52,809 nt of DNA from Pirellulales bacterium (GCA_028289405.1 JANQPP010000140.1:1-52809), one strand, 5' to 3'. Shown: positions 41,530 through 49,726, counted from the first letter of the stretch. Notes: generated by a model from the sequence alone, not told the origin. Made by a program: numbers and translations.

Positions 41530-42771
41530 GTGTCTGAATTGTACCGTCGAACAGTCGGCCTACTTCTCTGCATAATAATTCTTTTAAGCATGGCAATCGC
41601 GAAAGCCGTGCAGGCCGAGCCGTGGCGGCGGCATGTGATTGACCGTGCCGCGGATGGGGCGGACGGCGTCCGCCCGCGCGACGTCAACGGCGATGGCCGG
41701 CTCGACTTCGCCACCGGCTACGAGGAAGGAGGCATTGTGCGGGCCTATCTGCATCCAGGCCCGGAGCGTGTCCGTAATTCCTGGCCGGCAGTGACGGTGG
41801 GCCGCGTCCCCTTTCCCGAGGATGCCGTTTTCGCGGATCTGGACGGCGACGGTGCCGTGGATGTGATCAGTTGCTGTGAAGCGGACACGCGGGCCGTCTT
41901 TTTTCATTGGGCGCCTGCCAATCGCGAGCACTACTTGCAAGCGAAGAAATGGGAAACCGCCCGGGTCCCTGCCACATGGAAACAATCCCGCTGGATGTAC
42001 GCGATGCCTCTCGTGGAAGACGCTACCGGTGTGCGGCAGATCGTGCTGGGCTCGAAATCACCCCATGGCCAGATCGCGCTGCTATCGCGCGGCGGCGACG
42101 CGCGGGACACGGCGACGTGGCGGCTGCATCCCCTCTATAAAGCCGGTTGGATCATGTCGCTGGAAGCCCGAGATATGGACAAAGACGGCGATCTCGACAT
42201 TTTGGGCTCCGACCGCAAGGGTCCCACGCGGGGCATCCTCTGGCTGGAGAACCCTGGAAGTTTAGAAGATAACGCCAGCACTTGGCGAGAACACCGTATC
42301 GGCGGTGCCGATCAAGAAGCCATGTTTTTGACCAGCGCGGACCTGGACCAAGACGGACGGCAAGACGTGGTGGCGGCCCTGTGGGACGCGGGACTGCTCT
42401 TTCTGCGTGCCACAGTAGATGCTTCTCGGCCCTGGCAAGAATACCACCTCCGGCTGCCCGATACGTTTGGTCTGGCCAAGGCCGTGGCGGTGGGAGATCT
42501 GGACGGCGATGGACAACGGGACGTGGCGTTTACCTGTGAAAACTTGCATGATGCCCGAAAGTCCGGCGTGGGTTGGCTGCGTTATGAAGGCTCGCCCACG
42601 GAAAGCCGGTGGCAGATCCAGGACATTAGCGGGCCAGGTATTGGCAAGTTCGACCGGCTGGAACTGCTCGACCTGGATGCCGATGGCGATCTGGATCTCG
42701 TGACCTGCGAGGAACGGGCCAACCTGGGCGTGGTCTGGTATGAGAATCCGCTGAATGCTCCAGGACGCTAG
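41530..42771 (+). CDS. Secreted FG-GAP/VCBS beta-propeller protein with six calcium loops
   Basis: The protein has 413 residues. The GTG at 41530 is chosen because it gives a full signal peptide (VGLLLCIIILLSMAIAKAVQ, then A); ATG 41590 would cut it. Six Dx(D/N)xDG calcium loops occur in order: DVNGDGRLDF, DLDGDGAVDV, DMDKDGDLDI, DLDQDGRQDV, DLDGDGQRDV and DLDADGDLDL. Each is set in a repeat of about 55-70 residues that ends in aromatic/Gly-rich strands such as GILWLENPGS and GVVWYENP. This predicts a beta-propeller that binds a partner or glycan. It is downstream of the sulfatase on the same strand. The hairpin motif at 42769 starts at its stop codon. Confidence 0.88.
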   Translation: MSELYRRTVGLLLCIIILLSMAIAKAVQAEPWRRHVIDRAADGADGVRPRDVNGDGRLDFATGYEEGGIVRAYLHPGPERVRNSWPAVTVGRVPFPEDAVFADLDGDGAVDVISCCEADTRAVFFHWAPANREHYLQAKKWETARVPATWKQSRWMYAMPLVEDATGVRQIVLGSKSPHGQIALLSRGGDARDTATWRLHPLYKAGWIMSLEARDMDKDGDLDILGSDRKGPTRGILWLENPGSLEDNASTWREHRIGGADQEAMFLTSADLDQDGRQDVVAALWDAGLLFLRATVDASRPWQEYHLRLPDTFGLAKAVAVGDLDGDGQRDVAFTCENLHDARKSGVGWLRYEGSPTESRWQIQDISGPGIGKFDRLELLDLDADGDLDLVTCEERANLGVVWYENPLNAPGR

Positions 42772-42790
42772 TGCAAGTTGCACGGACGTG
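42769..42790 (+). repeat. Short hairpin motif at a stop codon, copy 2
   Basis: The TAG stop of the FG-GAP gene begins a 22-base segment (core TGCAAGTTGCACGGACGTG) matching 9639-9660 at 18 of 22 positions, with the same GTGC/GCAC stem. Both copies lie at the 3' end of plus-strand genes, which suggests a transcript-end element, but two copies do not exclude chance. Confidence 0.4.
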
Positions 42791-42906
42791 CCGCATCCGC
42801 GGCGTAAAGCATCATGCAACCAAACAACGCTGATGTCGCTACACTTACCGTAATCGCGATTGAAGTAGTGTGGGCCGGCGGTTGACTCATTCGACATAGG
42901 GGCAGC

Positions 42907-43104
42907 ATGGCGAACTTCAAAATCACGTTGACGGAGGAAGAGGCGGAGGCCATTTTGACCGCGCGCTCCTACTTGATCGCGCTTTGGACCAGCGGCGGTG
43001 ATCCCAATTCCGTGCCGGTGATCAATCAATTGACGAACATCGAGAACAAGTTGAAGAGCGCCGGAGAGGCATCGCGCCCGACGCCGAAAAAGAAGCGTAA
43101 GTGA
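42907..43104 (+). CDS. Small hypothetical protein
   Basis: The protein has 65 residues. ATG 42907 has GGGG about 5 bases upstream. The first half is an amphipathic helical hairpin (FKITLTEEEAEAILTARSYL, ALWTSGGDPNSVPVINQL), then a Lys/Glu helix and a strongly basic tail (TPKKKRK). No family is recognised. It is not obviously linked to its neighbours; the basic tail would fit nucleic-acid binding. Confidence 0.55.
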   Translation: MANFKITLTEEEAEAILTARSYLIALWTSGGDPNSVPVINQLTNIENKLKSAGEASRPTPKKKRK

Positions 43105-43430
43105 ATACCTGCTTCCGTCGTCGCTCCAATACCTACTAGGCTCACCACCGGGCCCGACTACCTACCCCAGCCAGCAAGAGGTTCCCAGTTTTGTCCCAAG
43201 ATCAGCGCACCATGAAATGACCCCACCGGAACGTCCTACGTTGTATCAGCAGTCAACAAGCTGGGTGCCTGCATGCCAGAGGCGCGTCAAGGAATTGTGT
43301 GGGTGGCAAGAATGAATGCGGACACCAGAGGCATGGGTAGTTGATTTTCCCTAGAGTCAAAGCTATTCTGCTGGCTCACTGCAGTGGGTCGATCCGGGCA
43401 GATTTTACACCAGTTGAGAGGACTTCATTC
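43105..43430. other. Gene-free stretch upstream of the PEP-CTERM gene
   Basis: About 325 bases without a credible open frame. Apart from the candidate promoter at 43341-43369 and the ribosome site of the next gene (GAGAGGA, 9 bases before 43431), I see nothing distinctive. Confidence 0.5.
43341..43369 (+). promoter_or_regulatory. Candidate promoter of the PEP-CTERM gene
   Basis: TTGATT (43341-43346) and TATTCT (43364-43369) are 17 bases apart, with four of six consensus matches each. They end about 60 bases before the ATG at 43431. Spacing is ideal but the hexamers are only fair. Confidence 0.4.
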
Positions 43431-44180
43431 ATGTCGAGCCCGTTAAGATATTGTTTTGCATTTGTTTTGGTAGCCGCTTTTGGGACGTCCGGCAGCCAAT
43501 CGCGGGGAGCTTTTATCCAGATCGATAACTTCCAGGTTGAGCAAGACGTCGGTTTCTTAGGCATTCCAAGCTTCATCCCAGATAACAGCCAGGCAGGCCC
43601 TAGCAGCTCTATCCTCGGTGGATTTCGAGACATGCAAACTGGGGGAAATGCGGACAGTTTTCTGGAAACTCGTCTAAGGACGCTATCCGGCGAATTGACT
43701 TTTTTCAACAACTTTGACACGGACGGTAACGGCATGATCGTTTGGGATGGTGACGATGACCCTCTAGTTGTCAATCCGGCGGGCTTAGGGGGACTCGACA
43801 TCACGGCGAACGGAGGAATGCCGCTGAATCGTATCTCCCTGGAACTCCTCTCCTTGGATCTTCCGGGCCTCGAACTGACGTTTGAGATCTTTGATGTCAA
43901 CAGCAATGTATCGGCTTTGTCGACAACGATTGGCAACCCGATTCTTGTCCCGACTACATTGGACTTTTTCTTCACGGATTTTGTCGGTACCGCCGACCTG
44001 ACCAACGTAGGGGCAATCAAACTGTCCATCAACGGCCCTCCGGAGATCGACTCGGCTTTTGACCTGGTTGAGATTCGAGGACCTTTGGTATCCGCCGTGC
44101 CCGAACCTTCGACCCTTATCGTCTGGTCAACCCTCGGCCTGACTATCGGTGGATTCGCCTGGCTGCGTCGCCGCAAATAG
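43431..44180 (+). CDS. PEP-CTERM sorting-signal protein
   Basis: The protein has 249 residues. ATG 43431 follows GAGAGGA and opens a signal peptide (RYCFAFVLVAAFGTSGSQSR, then GA). The mature part is beta-rich (FIQIDNFQVEQDVGFLGIPS, LTFFNNFDTDGNGMIVWDGD). It ends in the PEP-CTERM tripartite signal VPEPSTLIVWSTLGLTIGGF-AWLRRRK: the VPEP motif, a membrane helix and a basic tail. Such proteins are sorted by exosortase (not in the window) and processed near the membrane, often with exopolysaccharide. It has its own terminator (44205-44239) and candidate promoter, so it is a single-gene unit. Confidence 0.92.
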   Translation: MSSPLRYCFAFVLVAAFGTSGSQSRGAFIQIDNFQVEQDVGFLGIPSFIPDNSQAGPSSSILGGFRDMQTGGNADSFLETRLRTLSGELTFFNNFDTDGNGMIVWDGDDDPLVVNPAGLGGLDITANGGMPLNRISLELLSLDLPGLELTFEIFDVNSNVSALSTTIGNPILVPTTLDFFFTDFVGTADLTNVGAIKLSINGPPEIDSAFDLVEIRGPLVSAVPEPSTLIVWSTLGLTIGGFAWLRRRK

Positions 44181-44204
44181 AGCATTGCACCACAAGTATT
44201 CAGA

Positions 44205-44239
44205 ACCGCCAGTCCCCAATTTGGGCTGGCGGTTTTTTT
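44205..44239 (+). terminator. Rho-independent terminator of the PEP-CTERM gene
   Basis: ACCGCCAG (44205-44212) pairs with CTGGCGGT (44226-44233), with further CCC/GGG pairing inside, and is followed at once by seven T. It begins 25 bases after the stop codon. Confidence 0.9.
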
Positions 44240-44260
44240 ATACGCTGCATCCATGAAATG

Positions 44261-44291
44261 AAAAAGTCCGTGAGCCATTGCCCACGGACTT
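44261..44291 (-). terminator. Rho-independent terminator of the YHS gene
   Basis: On the minus strand AAGTCCGTG (from 44291-44283) pairs with CACGGACTT (44272-44264), with an inner GGC/GCT stem region, followed by a run of T (44265-44261). It lies about 35 bases beyond the YHS gene stop and faces the PEP-CTERM terminator, so the two genes are cleanly insulated. Confidence 0.8.
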
Positions 44292-44327
44292 ATCCGTTCT
44301 TGTTTCCAGCCGGGAAAATGGACGTGA

Positions 44328-44804
44328 TCAACGGGCTGGCTTTTTGGCCAGCGTCCTCCAGTTCTCGTCCGCTTTCTTGATGTGCCCGGCCAGGTCTTGG
44401 TTGAACAGCTTGGCGATGTTCTCGTCCAAGTTCAGGTAGAGCCGGCCCTTGACGATCTTCCACACGGTCGGGTCGGCGGAAAACTTCGCGCCCACGGAGA
44501 CACCGTACGCACAATAGTTGCCATATTGCGGCAGGTAGCGGCTCGGGTTCTTGCGGAACAAGTCCCGATGCGCTTCGTTGGCGAAGCGGTAGACGGCACC
44601 TTGATGCTCGGCGGTGACCTGAAAATCCCCCTTGGCCGGCTTGTTCAGTTTGAAATAAGCGACCGGATCGTAGCCACTCAAGGCCAAGCCCGTTTTGTCA
44701 GAGTTGACTTCATCGCTGGCCACGGCAGCGCCGGCCATCAGTAGCACGGCTAGCAAGGCGAGCGGGACGAAATGCGACAGTGAGAAAGAATAGACGGTAC
44801 GCAT
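44328..44804 (-). CDS. Secreted YHS-domain protein
   Basis: The protein has 158 residues. ATG 44804 is chosen because AAGGAG is 8 bases upstream; the in-frame ATG at 44810 sits too close. A signal peptide (LSHFVPLALLAVLLMAGAAV, then AS) precedes the YHS core: LALSGYDPVAYFKLNKPAKG, YRFANEAHRDLFRKNPSRYL, PQYGNYCAYGVSVGAKFSAD and PTVWKIVKGRLYLNLD. YHS domains are linked to metal or substrate binding. This secreted form is common in marine bacteria and planctomycetes, with no proven reaction. It is followed by its own terminator and lies beside a DUF4383 gene on the same strand. Confidence 0.88.
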   Translation of the reverse strand: MRTVYSFSLSHFVPLALLAVLLMAGAAVASDEVNSDKTGLALSGYDPVAYFKLNKPAKGDFQVTAEHQGAVYRFANEAHRDLFRKNPSRYLPQYGNYCAYGVSVGAKFSADPTVWKIVKGRLYLNLDENIAKLFNQDLAGHIKKADENWRTLAKKPAR

Positions 44805-44884
44805 GGACATTTCTCCTTCGAAAGAAAGTTACGGCAGTGCGCGACGGAACATCCGCCACGCTGATCGGCAAATGTCAGGGACCA

Positions 44885-45292
44885 CTACGCCTGAAACGAG
44901 GTCAGGGGGCTTTGCTGAAAGTGTCGCGCGGTCCAGCCGCCGGCGGCAATGGCGATGCCCAAACCGACGTGCAGGAAGTTGTCCAGCCAGTTGATGTGGA
45001 TGATGTGCAGCAGATGGCCTTCGGAAGCGGAGCCGAGCAGCACGAAACCGGCCACGCCAGTCAGCATGTAGACCACGCCGAATCCTTGCATGAAGCGGAT
45101 GGAAGCGTTTTCGCCCCAGAGTGCCACCGCCACAAAACCGATACCCGTCGCCAGATGCACGAGGTTATGTGCGGTGTTGGTCACGAACAGCGCGCCGGGA
45201 CCGACCAGCGGGTTGGGCACGAATCCCATTACCGTCGCTCCCAAAAACGCGGCCGCGAAGGCCCAAGCCAGAGTCGTTGCCAGGTTCTTCAT
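44885..45292 (-). CDS. DUF4383-like four-helix membrane protein
   Basis: The protein has 135 residues. Four membrane helices are visible: TLAWAFAAAFLGATVMGFVP, AHNLVHLATGIGFVAVALWG, MQGFGVVYMLTGVAGFVLLG and WLDNFLHVGLGIAIAAGGW. Conserved-looking NTAHNLVHL, HIIHINWLDNFLHV are typical of the DUF4383 family, whose His/Asn-rich helix starts suggest metal or heme handling, not proven. The gene is 80 bases upstream of the YHS gene, so they are probably co-transcribed. They diverge from the AhpD-like sigma operon that begins at 45555. Confidence 0.8.
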   Translation of the reverse strand: MKNLATTLAWAFAAAFLGATVMGFVPNPLVGPGALFVTNTAHNLVHLATGIGFVAVALWGENASIRFMQGFGVVYMLTGVAGFVLLGSASEGHLLHIIHINWLDNFLHVGLGIAIAAGGWTARHFQQSPLTSFQA

Positions 45293-45554
45293 CTTTGTAC
45301 TCCTTGAACATGGTGGAAAGGGTGGTGTGCCTCGACAGACAATTGTTCGATGCAGCCAGAGGGGGACATCTTTCGTTCGAATCTCGATTTTCTTTCAAGG
45401 CGTGAGAACGCCAGGCGGAACGTGCGGGCGATCCGTTCTACTTCCCGCGCATGGTTTCGGCAGTTTTGGAAATGGCAGGTAAGAATCCGCCTACGCAGCG
45501 CGTCAAATGGCAAACGGAAAGTTTTTAGTACCTACAACCTGAAGGAGATGAACG

Positions 45555-46100
45555 ATGCCCCGCATTCAACCGGTCCAAAAACAGTTCGCCGACGCTGACA
45601 CCGCGAAACTGCTCGCAGGCGTGGAAAAGAAGTTGGGGAAGGTGCCCAACATCGTGGCCACCATGGCCAATTCGACCGCCGTGGCAAACGCCTACCTCGG
45701 CTTCAGCCAGGCCCTTGCTGGTGGTTCGCTTCCCGCCCCGCTGCGGGAACAATTGGCGCTAGTCGTGGGCGAAACCAACGGCTGCGATTACTGCCTGGCC
45801 GCGCATACGGCGCTCGGCAAGCGAGCGGGACTCAGCGACGAAGAGGCCCGCGATGCCCGGCGTGCCGAGGCGAAGGACACCAAAGTCCGCGCGGCGCTAG
45901 AATTTGCCCGCCAGATCGTGAACGACCGGGGCCACGTCTCGGACCAAGACGTGGAGCGTGTCCGCCAGGCGGGGTATAACGATGGCGAAATCGCCGAGAT
46001 CGTGGCCCATGTGGCGCTGAACACGTTTACCAACTACTTCAATCACGTGGCGGATACCGAGGTGGATTTCCCTGCCGCGCCGGAACTCACTTCGGCGTGA
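45555..46100 (+). CDS. AhpD-like carboxymuconolactone decarboxylase-family protein (peroxidase-related)
   Basis: The protein has 181 residues. ATG 45555 has AAGGAG 7-12 bases upstream. The active-site block REQLALVVGETNGCDYCLAA-H has the Glu...Cys-x-x-Cys-x3-His pattern of AhpD-type peroxidase/reductases. Preceding residues (KKLGKVPNIVATMANSTAVA, AYLGFSQALAGGSLPAPL) and following ones (LSDEEARDARRAE, GYNDGEIAEIVAHVALNTFT) fit the family. It likely reduces peroxides or disulfides. It is the first gene of CMD - sigma - zinc anti-sigma - DUF488, an arrangement that suggests redox control. Confidence 0.93.
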   Translation: MPRIQPVQKQFADADTAKLLAGVEKKLGKVPNIVATMANSTAVANAYLGFSQALAGGSLPAPLREQLALVVGETNGCDYCLAAHTALGKRAGLSDEEARDARRAEAKDTKVRAALEFARQIVNDRGHVSDQDVERVRQAGYNDGEIAEIVAHVALNTFTNYFNHVADTEVDFPAAPELTSA

Positions 46101-46143
46101 GCGGGGCAAAGACTTTTGCTAGTCCGCAGCGGGACCGAGGCCC

Positions 46144-46752
46144 ATGAGCCGAGATAACGACCGTTGGCTCACAGATCTCAGAGAAGACGGCGAGGCGCGT
46201 GAAGCGGCGCTGTCCGAATTAAGGACGGCGCTGCTCCGCAACCTGCGCCAGGCGCTCTCGCGGTACTCCGTGGACGACGCGTTCTTGGAGGACGCAGTGC
46301 AAGACACCTTGCTCCGCATCCTGGATCGTCTCGGCCAATTTCAGGGTCGCAGCCGATTTTTGACCTGGGCCACGTCGATCGCCATCCGCGTGGCGCTGGG
46401 GGAACTCCGTCGCGGTCGTTGGAAGGATGTCTCGCTGGAGGGCGTCCTGGCCACCGCGGGTTTCGTGCCGGACCAGATCGTTGACCGCGAATCTCCGCCG
46501 CAGGCTCAGGCGGAACGCCGGGCTCTGCTCCATACGCTCCAGCAACTCATTGAACACGAATTGACCGAAAGGCAGAAAACGGCCCTGCTGGCCGAACTGA
46601 AAGGCATGCCACAAGACGAAATCGCCCGACACTTGGGCAGTAACCGGAACGCCCTATACAAACTGACGCATGATGCTCGCAAAAGGCTCAAGCGCGGCTT
46701 GGAAACCGCCGGTTACGCCGCCGAGGATGTCGTGGCCACGCTGCCGCGTTGA
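46144..46752 (+). CDS. ECF-type RNA polymerase sigma factor
   Basis: The protein has 202 residues. Region 2 is ALSRYSVDDAFLEDAVQDTL then LRILDRLGQFQGRSRFLTWA and TSIAIRVALGELRRGRW. Region 4 is HELTERQKTALLAELKGMPQ then DEIARHLGSNRNALYKLTHD and ARKRLKRGLE. It lacks the C-terminal SnoaL extension of ECF41 factors, which are also found beside AhpD-like genes, so it belongs to another group. ATG 46144 follows the AhpD-like stop by 43 bases. The gene directly downstream is a zinc anti-sigma factor, so the activity of this sigma is probably held in check until a redox signal arrives. Confidence 0.95.
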   Translation: MSRDNDRWLTDLREDGEAREAALSELRTALLRNLRQALSRYSVDDAFLEDAVQDTLLRILDRLGQFQGRSRFLTWATSIAIRVALGELRRGRWKDVSLEGVLATAGFVPDQIVDRESPPQAQAERRALLHTLQQLIEHELTERQKTALLAELKGMPQDEIARHLGSNRNALYKLTHDARKRLKRGLETAGYAAEDVVATLPR

Positions 46753-46762
46753 GGAACCGATC

Positions 46763-47008
46763 ATGACGCTCTCCAAAAAAGAAATCGATAGCCTGTTGCG
46801 GTTGGTCGGCCTGACGCGGGAAAGCGAGCTGAATTGCGAGCAGTGCCTGGCGCTGGTCTCCGAATTCGCGGAGCGACAGTTGGCGGGCAAGTCGGTCTCC
46901 GAAAGCCTGCAGCATGTCGAACATCACTTGTCGATTTGCGAAGAGTGCCGCGAGGAATACGAGGCGTTACGGCGAACGCTGGAAGCGGTCGAGGAGCAGG
47001 ATGGATGA
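46763..47008 (+). CDS. Small zinc-binding anti-sigma factor (zf-HC2/ZAS type)
   Basis: The protein has 81 residues. ATG 46763 has GAGGAA about 8 bases upstream and lies 10 bases after the sigma stop. It contains the ZAS pattern: NCEQCLALVSEFAERQLAGK, then VEHHLSICEECREEYEALRR with His-x3-Cys-x2-Cys. There is no membrane helix, so it is a soluble anti-sigma factor that could release the sigma when its thiols are oxidised, as RsrA does; the signal here is inference. Its last 8 bases overlap the DUF488 start. Confidence 0.9.
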   Translation: MTLSKKEIDSLLRLVGLTRESELNCEQCLALVSEFAERQLAGKSVSESLQHVEHHLSICEECREEYEALRRTLEAVEEQDG

Positions 47009-47369
47009 CTTTCGTGGCATCCGTGTCAAGCGGATTTATGCTCCTGTCGAGGAAGAAGATGGGCTCCGCGTGCTCGTGGACCGCCTCTGGCCCCGGGGCG
47101 TGAAAAAAGAGACTGCCCGGCTCGATCTGTGGGCAAAACAGATCGCGCCCACCACGGATCTGCGAAAATGGTTCGCGCATGACCCGGCCAAGTTCGCGGA
47201 GTTTCGAGAACGCTACCTGCGGGAACTAGCGATAAACTCCGAGGCGGCGCGAGCCATTCTCGACCAAGCGGGTGACCGACCACTTACCTTGCTCCACGCC
47301 GCCCGCGATGACATCCATAACCACGCCGTCGTCCTGCGGGAATATCTTGTGCGGCATGGATCCGCTTGA
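47001..47369 (+). CDS. DUF488-family protein
   Basis: The protein has 122 residues. ATG 47001 has GGAG 5 bases upstream and overlaps the anti-sigma gene by 8 bases. The family blocks are IRVKRIYAPVEEEDGLRVLV then DRLWPRGVKKETARLDLWAK, a central APTTDLRKWFAHDPAKFAEF then RERYLRELA, and the ending RPLTLLHAARDDIHNHAVVL then REYL. DUF488 proteins of the YeaO type are widespread and have no proven activity; the conserved Arg-Trp-Pro-Arg-Gly and Asp-His-Asn-His suggest a metal or nucleotide site. It closes the AhpD-like sigma operon. Confidence 0.9.
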   Translation: MDDFRGIRVKRIYAPVEEEDGLRVLVDRLWPRGVKKETARLDLWAKQIAPTTDLRKWFAHDPAKFAEFRERYLRELAINSEAARAILDQAGDRPLTLLHAARDDIHNHAVVLREYLVRHGSA

Positions 47370-47437
47370 TTGAGACACTTCACGCAGGCCCAGCACACGC
47401 TCAGGGACCGCGCAGAATCGGCTATCCTTCGGCAGAA

Positions 47438-47956
47438 CTACAGCCAGACGGATTCCTGAATCACACGTACGAGGACGTACAGTTTGCTGAACGTCGCGAT
47501 GCAATACATGACGCTTGCCGAGACTCTTCCCGTCAAGGAAAAATCGGTTTCGTCGCGGAAGTTGGCCAGCACGCCGATTGCGAACGCCGCGACAACCATT
47601 TCGGCGATGAAGAGGACGAACGAGCTGATGGCCGCCACGGCCAGTCCGCTCCCCTGAGTTGCGGCCAACAGCAAGGTGGGAACCACGAGGTAGAACACGA
47701 GAAAACCGAGTGGGAGGCAGGCCACCACCACGGCCCATCTCGTGGGCCGCCGCGTATCAGTTGTTTCCATGAAATGCACGACGGGACCAAACAAGACAAA
47801 AGACAAACCCACGCTGAGGAGGGCGAGCCTCGTGTCGGACTCCATGGACGGCCAGCTAGGGTACTCCAGACTAGCGTCGTATTTCTTCCAGGACACCATA
47901 ATGGCCAGCGACGCGGCCACGCACGCGGTGTACGCCAAAATGTGTTTAATCTTCAT
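47438..47956 (-). CDS. Four-helix membrane protein, unknown
   Basis: The protein has 172 residues from ATG 47956. Four or five hydrophobic segments: ILAYTACVAASLAIMVSWKK, LALLSVGLSFVLFGPVVHF, WAVVVACLPLGFLVFYLVVP, GLAVAAISSFVLFIAEMVVA and possibly VSASVMYCIATFSKLYVLVR. The short N-terminal hydrophobic start could be an uncleaved signal. No family is recognised. It converges on the DUF488 gene with a 68-base gap in which no terminator is obvious. Confidence 0.7.
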   Translation of the reverse strand: MKIKHILAYTACVAASLAIMVSWKKYDASLEYPSWPSMESDTRLALLSVGLSFVLFGPVVHFMETTDTRRPTRWAVVVACLPLGFLVFYLVVPTLLLAATQGSGLAVAAISSFVLFIAEMVVAAFAIGVLANFRDETDFSLTGRVSASVMYCIATFSKLYVLVRVIQESVWL

Positions 47957-48214
47957 GGCCGTCGATGAACAAGCTCCCGCTTAACACCATTCCCGTCACG
48001 CTCCGTCCACCATACGTCAAGCGTTGCCGCGTGACGATCCCCTGAATCCCGCTATTTGAAGCCGTCACGCGGTATGGGCTCAAAGTCAGCCACACGGCCA
48101 GCCAGGGTCCGGTCGAATCTCTTCGATTTCCTCACACTTTCAACGAATAATTTCACATCCGGTTGCGCTTCCGGCCGTGCAAACGTCATTAGACTAGTTG
48201 GCAAGCATGCCCCC

Positions 48215-48745
48215 ATGGATCAGCAAGCTCGGCTACTTTTGGACATACTTGAGCAGCACGGTCGCGACTTGCACCGGTTGCTGTTCCGTTTGACACTGCG
48301 CGCCGATGTGGCCGAGGATCTGCTCCAAGACCTGTTTGTGAAGTTACAGCGTTCCCCTGGTTTTTTTGAATCGAAGCTGCCGGCAGCGTATGCACGGCGG
48401 GCCGCGATGCACTTGGCGTTTGACTGGCGGCGACAGGAGCAACGTCGAAAAAAATACCGCGAGTTCCTGGGTGAGGAAATGGCCGTCGCGGACCATCATC
48501 CAGCGGATGCCGTGGCCAACCAGGAGCAGGCACAATGCATTCTGCGGCTGCTGGATCAACTTCCACCACTCTATCGAGACTGCGTATTGCTGCGATACCT
48601 CCATGAACAGGAGTATGCCTCGATTGCCGCTCAGGTCGGCAAGACCGAGCATCAAGTGCGCGCGATTTGCAGTAAAGCGATCAAGCGGTTGCGAGACCTG
48701 TTGCGCACGGAACCAAGCCACCCGCGGAATTCCAGCCGATCGTGA
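48215..48745 (+). CDS. ECF-type RNA polymerase sigma factor
   Basis: The protein has 176 residues. ATG 48215 (MDQQARLLLD) gives the normal ECF N-terminus; there is no good ribosome site, as often in this lineage, and the extension to 48056 is unlike the family. Region 2 is LFRLTLRADVAEDLLQDLFV then KLQRSPGFFESKLPAAYARR and AAMHLAFDWRRQEQRRKKY. Region 4 is LPPLYRDCVLLRYLHEQEYA then SIAAQVGKTEHQVRAICSKA and IKRLRDLL. It leads a set with a single-span membrane protein and a lipoprotein. Confidence 0.93.
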   Translation: MDQQARLLLDILEQHGRDLHRLLFRLTLRADVAEDLLQDLFVKLQRSPGFFESKLPAAYARRAAMHLAFDWRRQEQRRKKYREFLGEEMAVADHHPADAVANQEQAQCILRLLDQLPPLYRDCVLLRYLHEQEYASIAAQVGKTEHQVRAICSKAIKRLRDLLRTEPSHPRNSSRS

Positions 48746-48761
48746 ATGTTGGGGAAATTCG

Positions 48762-49628
48762 ATGCCTGCGGACGACGACATCATTCAACGAATTGACAGC
48801 CTGAAGAAAATTCAGGTGCATGACGAAGCGGCTGCCCAGGCAGTGGATCTCGCGCGTCAGCGGATCCTGCACGGCACATCGAGGCAGGCTGTTGCCCGGG
48901 CGGGGCTTAGGGGTTCGTGGACTGATTTCGCGTTTCGCCCCTGGTTTGTCCGGCTGGCGACGCCTTTGACGGTCATCTTGGTGTTCCTTGCGGCGCTGCT
49001 GCTCACTCCGGGAAATAAGGATGCCCCAAGGATTTTCGCCTCTGTTTTGGAAGCTGTCGCCCAAACCGAGGCCGCCTTTTGTCAACTGACAAACTATGAC
49101 GAGTTGGGCAAGCCGCTGGAACGGCAGTCTCTCTATTTGTCCGCCAATGGAAACTGCCGCATAGTCGGGGAGGATGGCCGTTACACGGTTCACGACTTTC
49201 GTCAATCCAAATCCTTGATCGTCGATCCCGACAAAAAGCAGGGCTGGCTGCTTCACGGCCGGCCCAAGACTCCAAACATCAACTTGTACGAGTATCTCCG
49301 CGACTTGCATCGGACCAATCCAGCTATTGAACTGGGAACGGACCATGTCGACGGCAAAGAGGTGCTCAAGTTTCAAGCCACGATCGTCCAAGAAGGAATA
49401 TCACCTACGCGGGCGATCATTTGGGCGGATGCTCGGAGCAAACTTCCCGTGCAAATTGAACTGGCTACGTTGCATAACGATGTATCCATGACCTATGCGA
49501 TGATTCGCCACATCCGCTTTTATGCGGAACCGGATCCAACACTATTTTCGACCGAACTGCCGAGTGGCTATGCGTTGGTCAATCCGGTTCGTGAAGCGGC
49601 GGAGCGGCTTCTGTACGAAAGCGATTAG
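48762..49628 (+). CDS. Single-span membrane protein with LolA-like exported domain, probable anti-sigma factor
   Basis: The protein has 288 residues. ATG 48762 has GGGGAA about 6 bases upstream. The cytoplasmic N-terminus (about 1-62) is helical (DIIQRIDSLKKIQVHDEAAA, AVDLARQRILHG). A membrane helix at about 66-82 (LATPLTVILVFLAALLLTP) is followed by a beta-rich exported domain (ERQSLYLSANGNCRIVGEDG, KEVLKFQATIVQEGISPTRA) that resembles a LolA/outer-membrane lipoprotein-sorting fold. The position 16 bases after an ECF sigma gene and the topology fit an anti-sigma factor, but no known anti-sigma motif is visible, so this is inference. Confidence 0.75.
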   Translation: MPADDDIIQRIDSLKKIQVHDEAAAQAVDLARQRILHGTSRQAVARAGLRGSWTDFAFRPWFVRLATPLTVILVFLAALLLTPGNKDAPRIFASVLEAVAQTEAAFCQLTNYDELGKPLERQSLYLSANGNCRIVGEDGRYTVHDFRQSKSLIVDPDKKQGWLLHGRPKTPNINLYEYLRDLHRTNPAIELGTDHVDGKEVLKFQATIVQEGISPTRAIIWADARSKLPVQIELATLHNDVSMTYAMIRHIRFYAEPDPTLFSTELPSGYALVNPVREAAERLLYESD

Positions 49629-49726
49629 TCGCCAATGCCCGAAGAAGCTTGACGAATACATTCGCAGCCACCTGACTAGAAACCGGTATTTCCATTTCTA
49701 AACTTGTTCACATATGGAGCAGAGTC

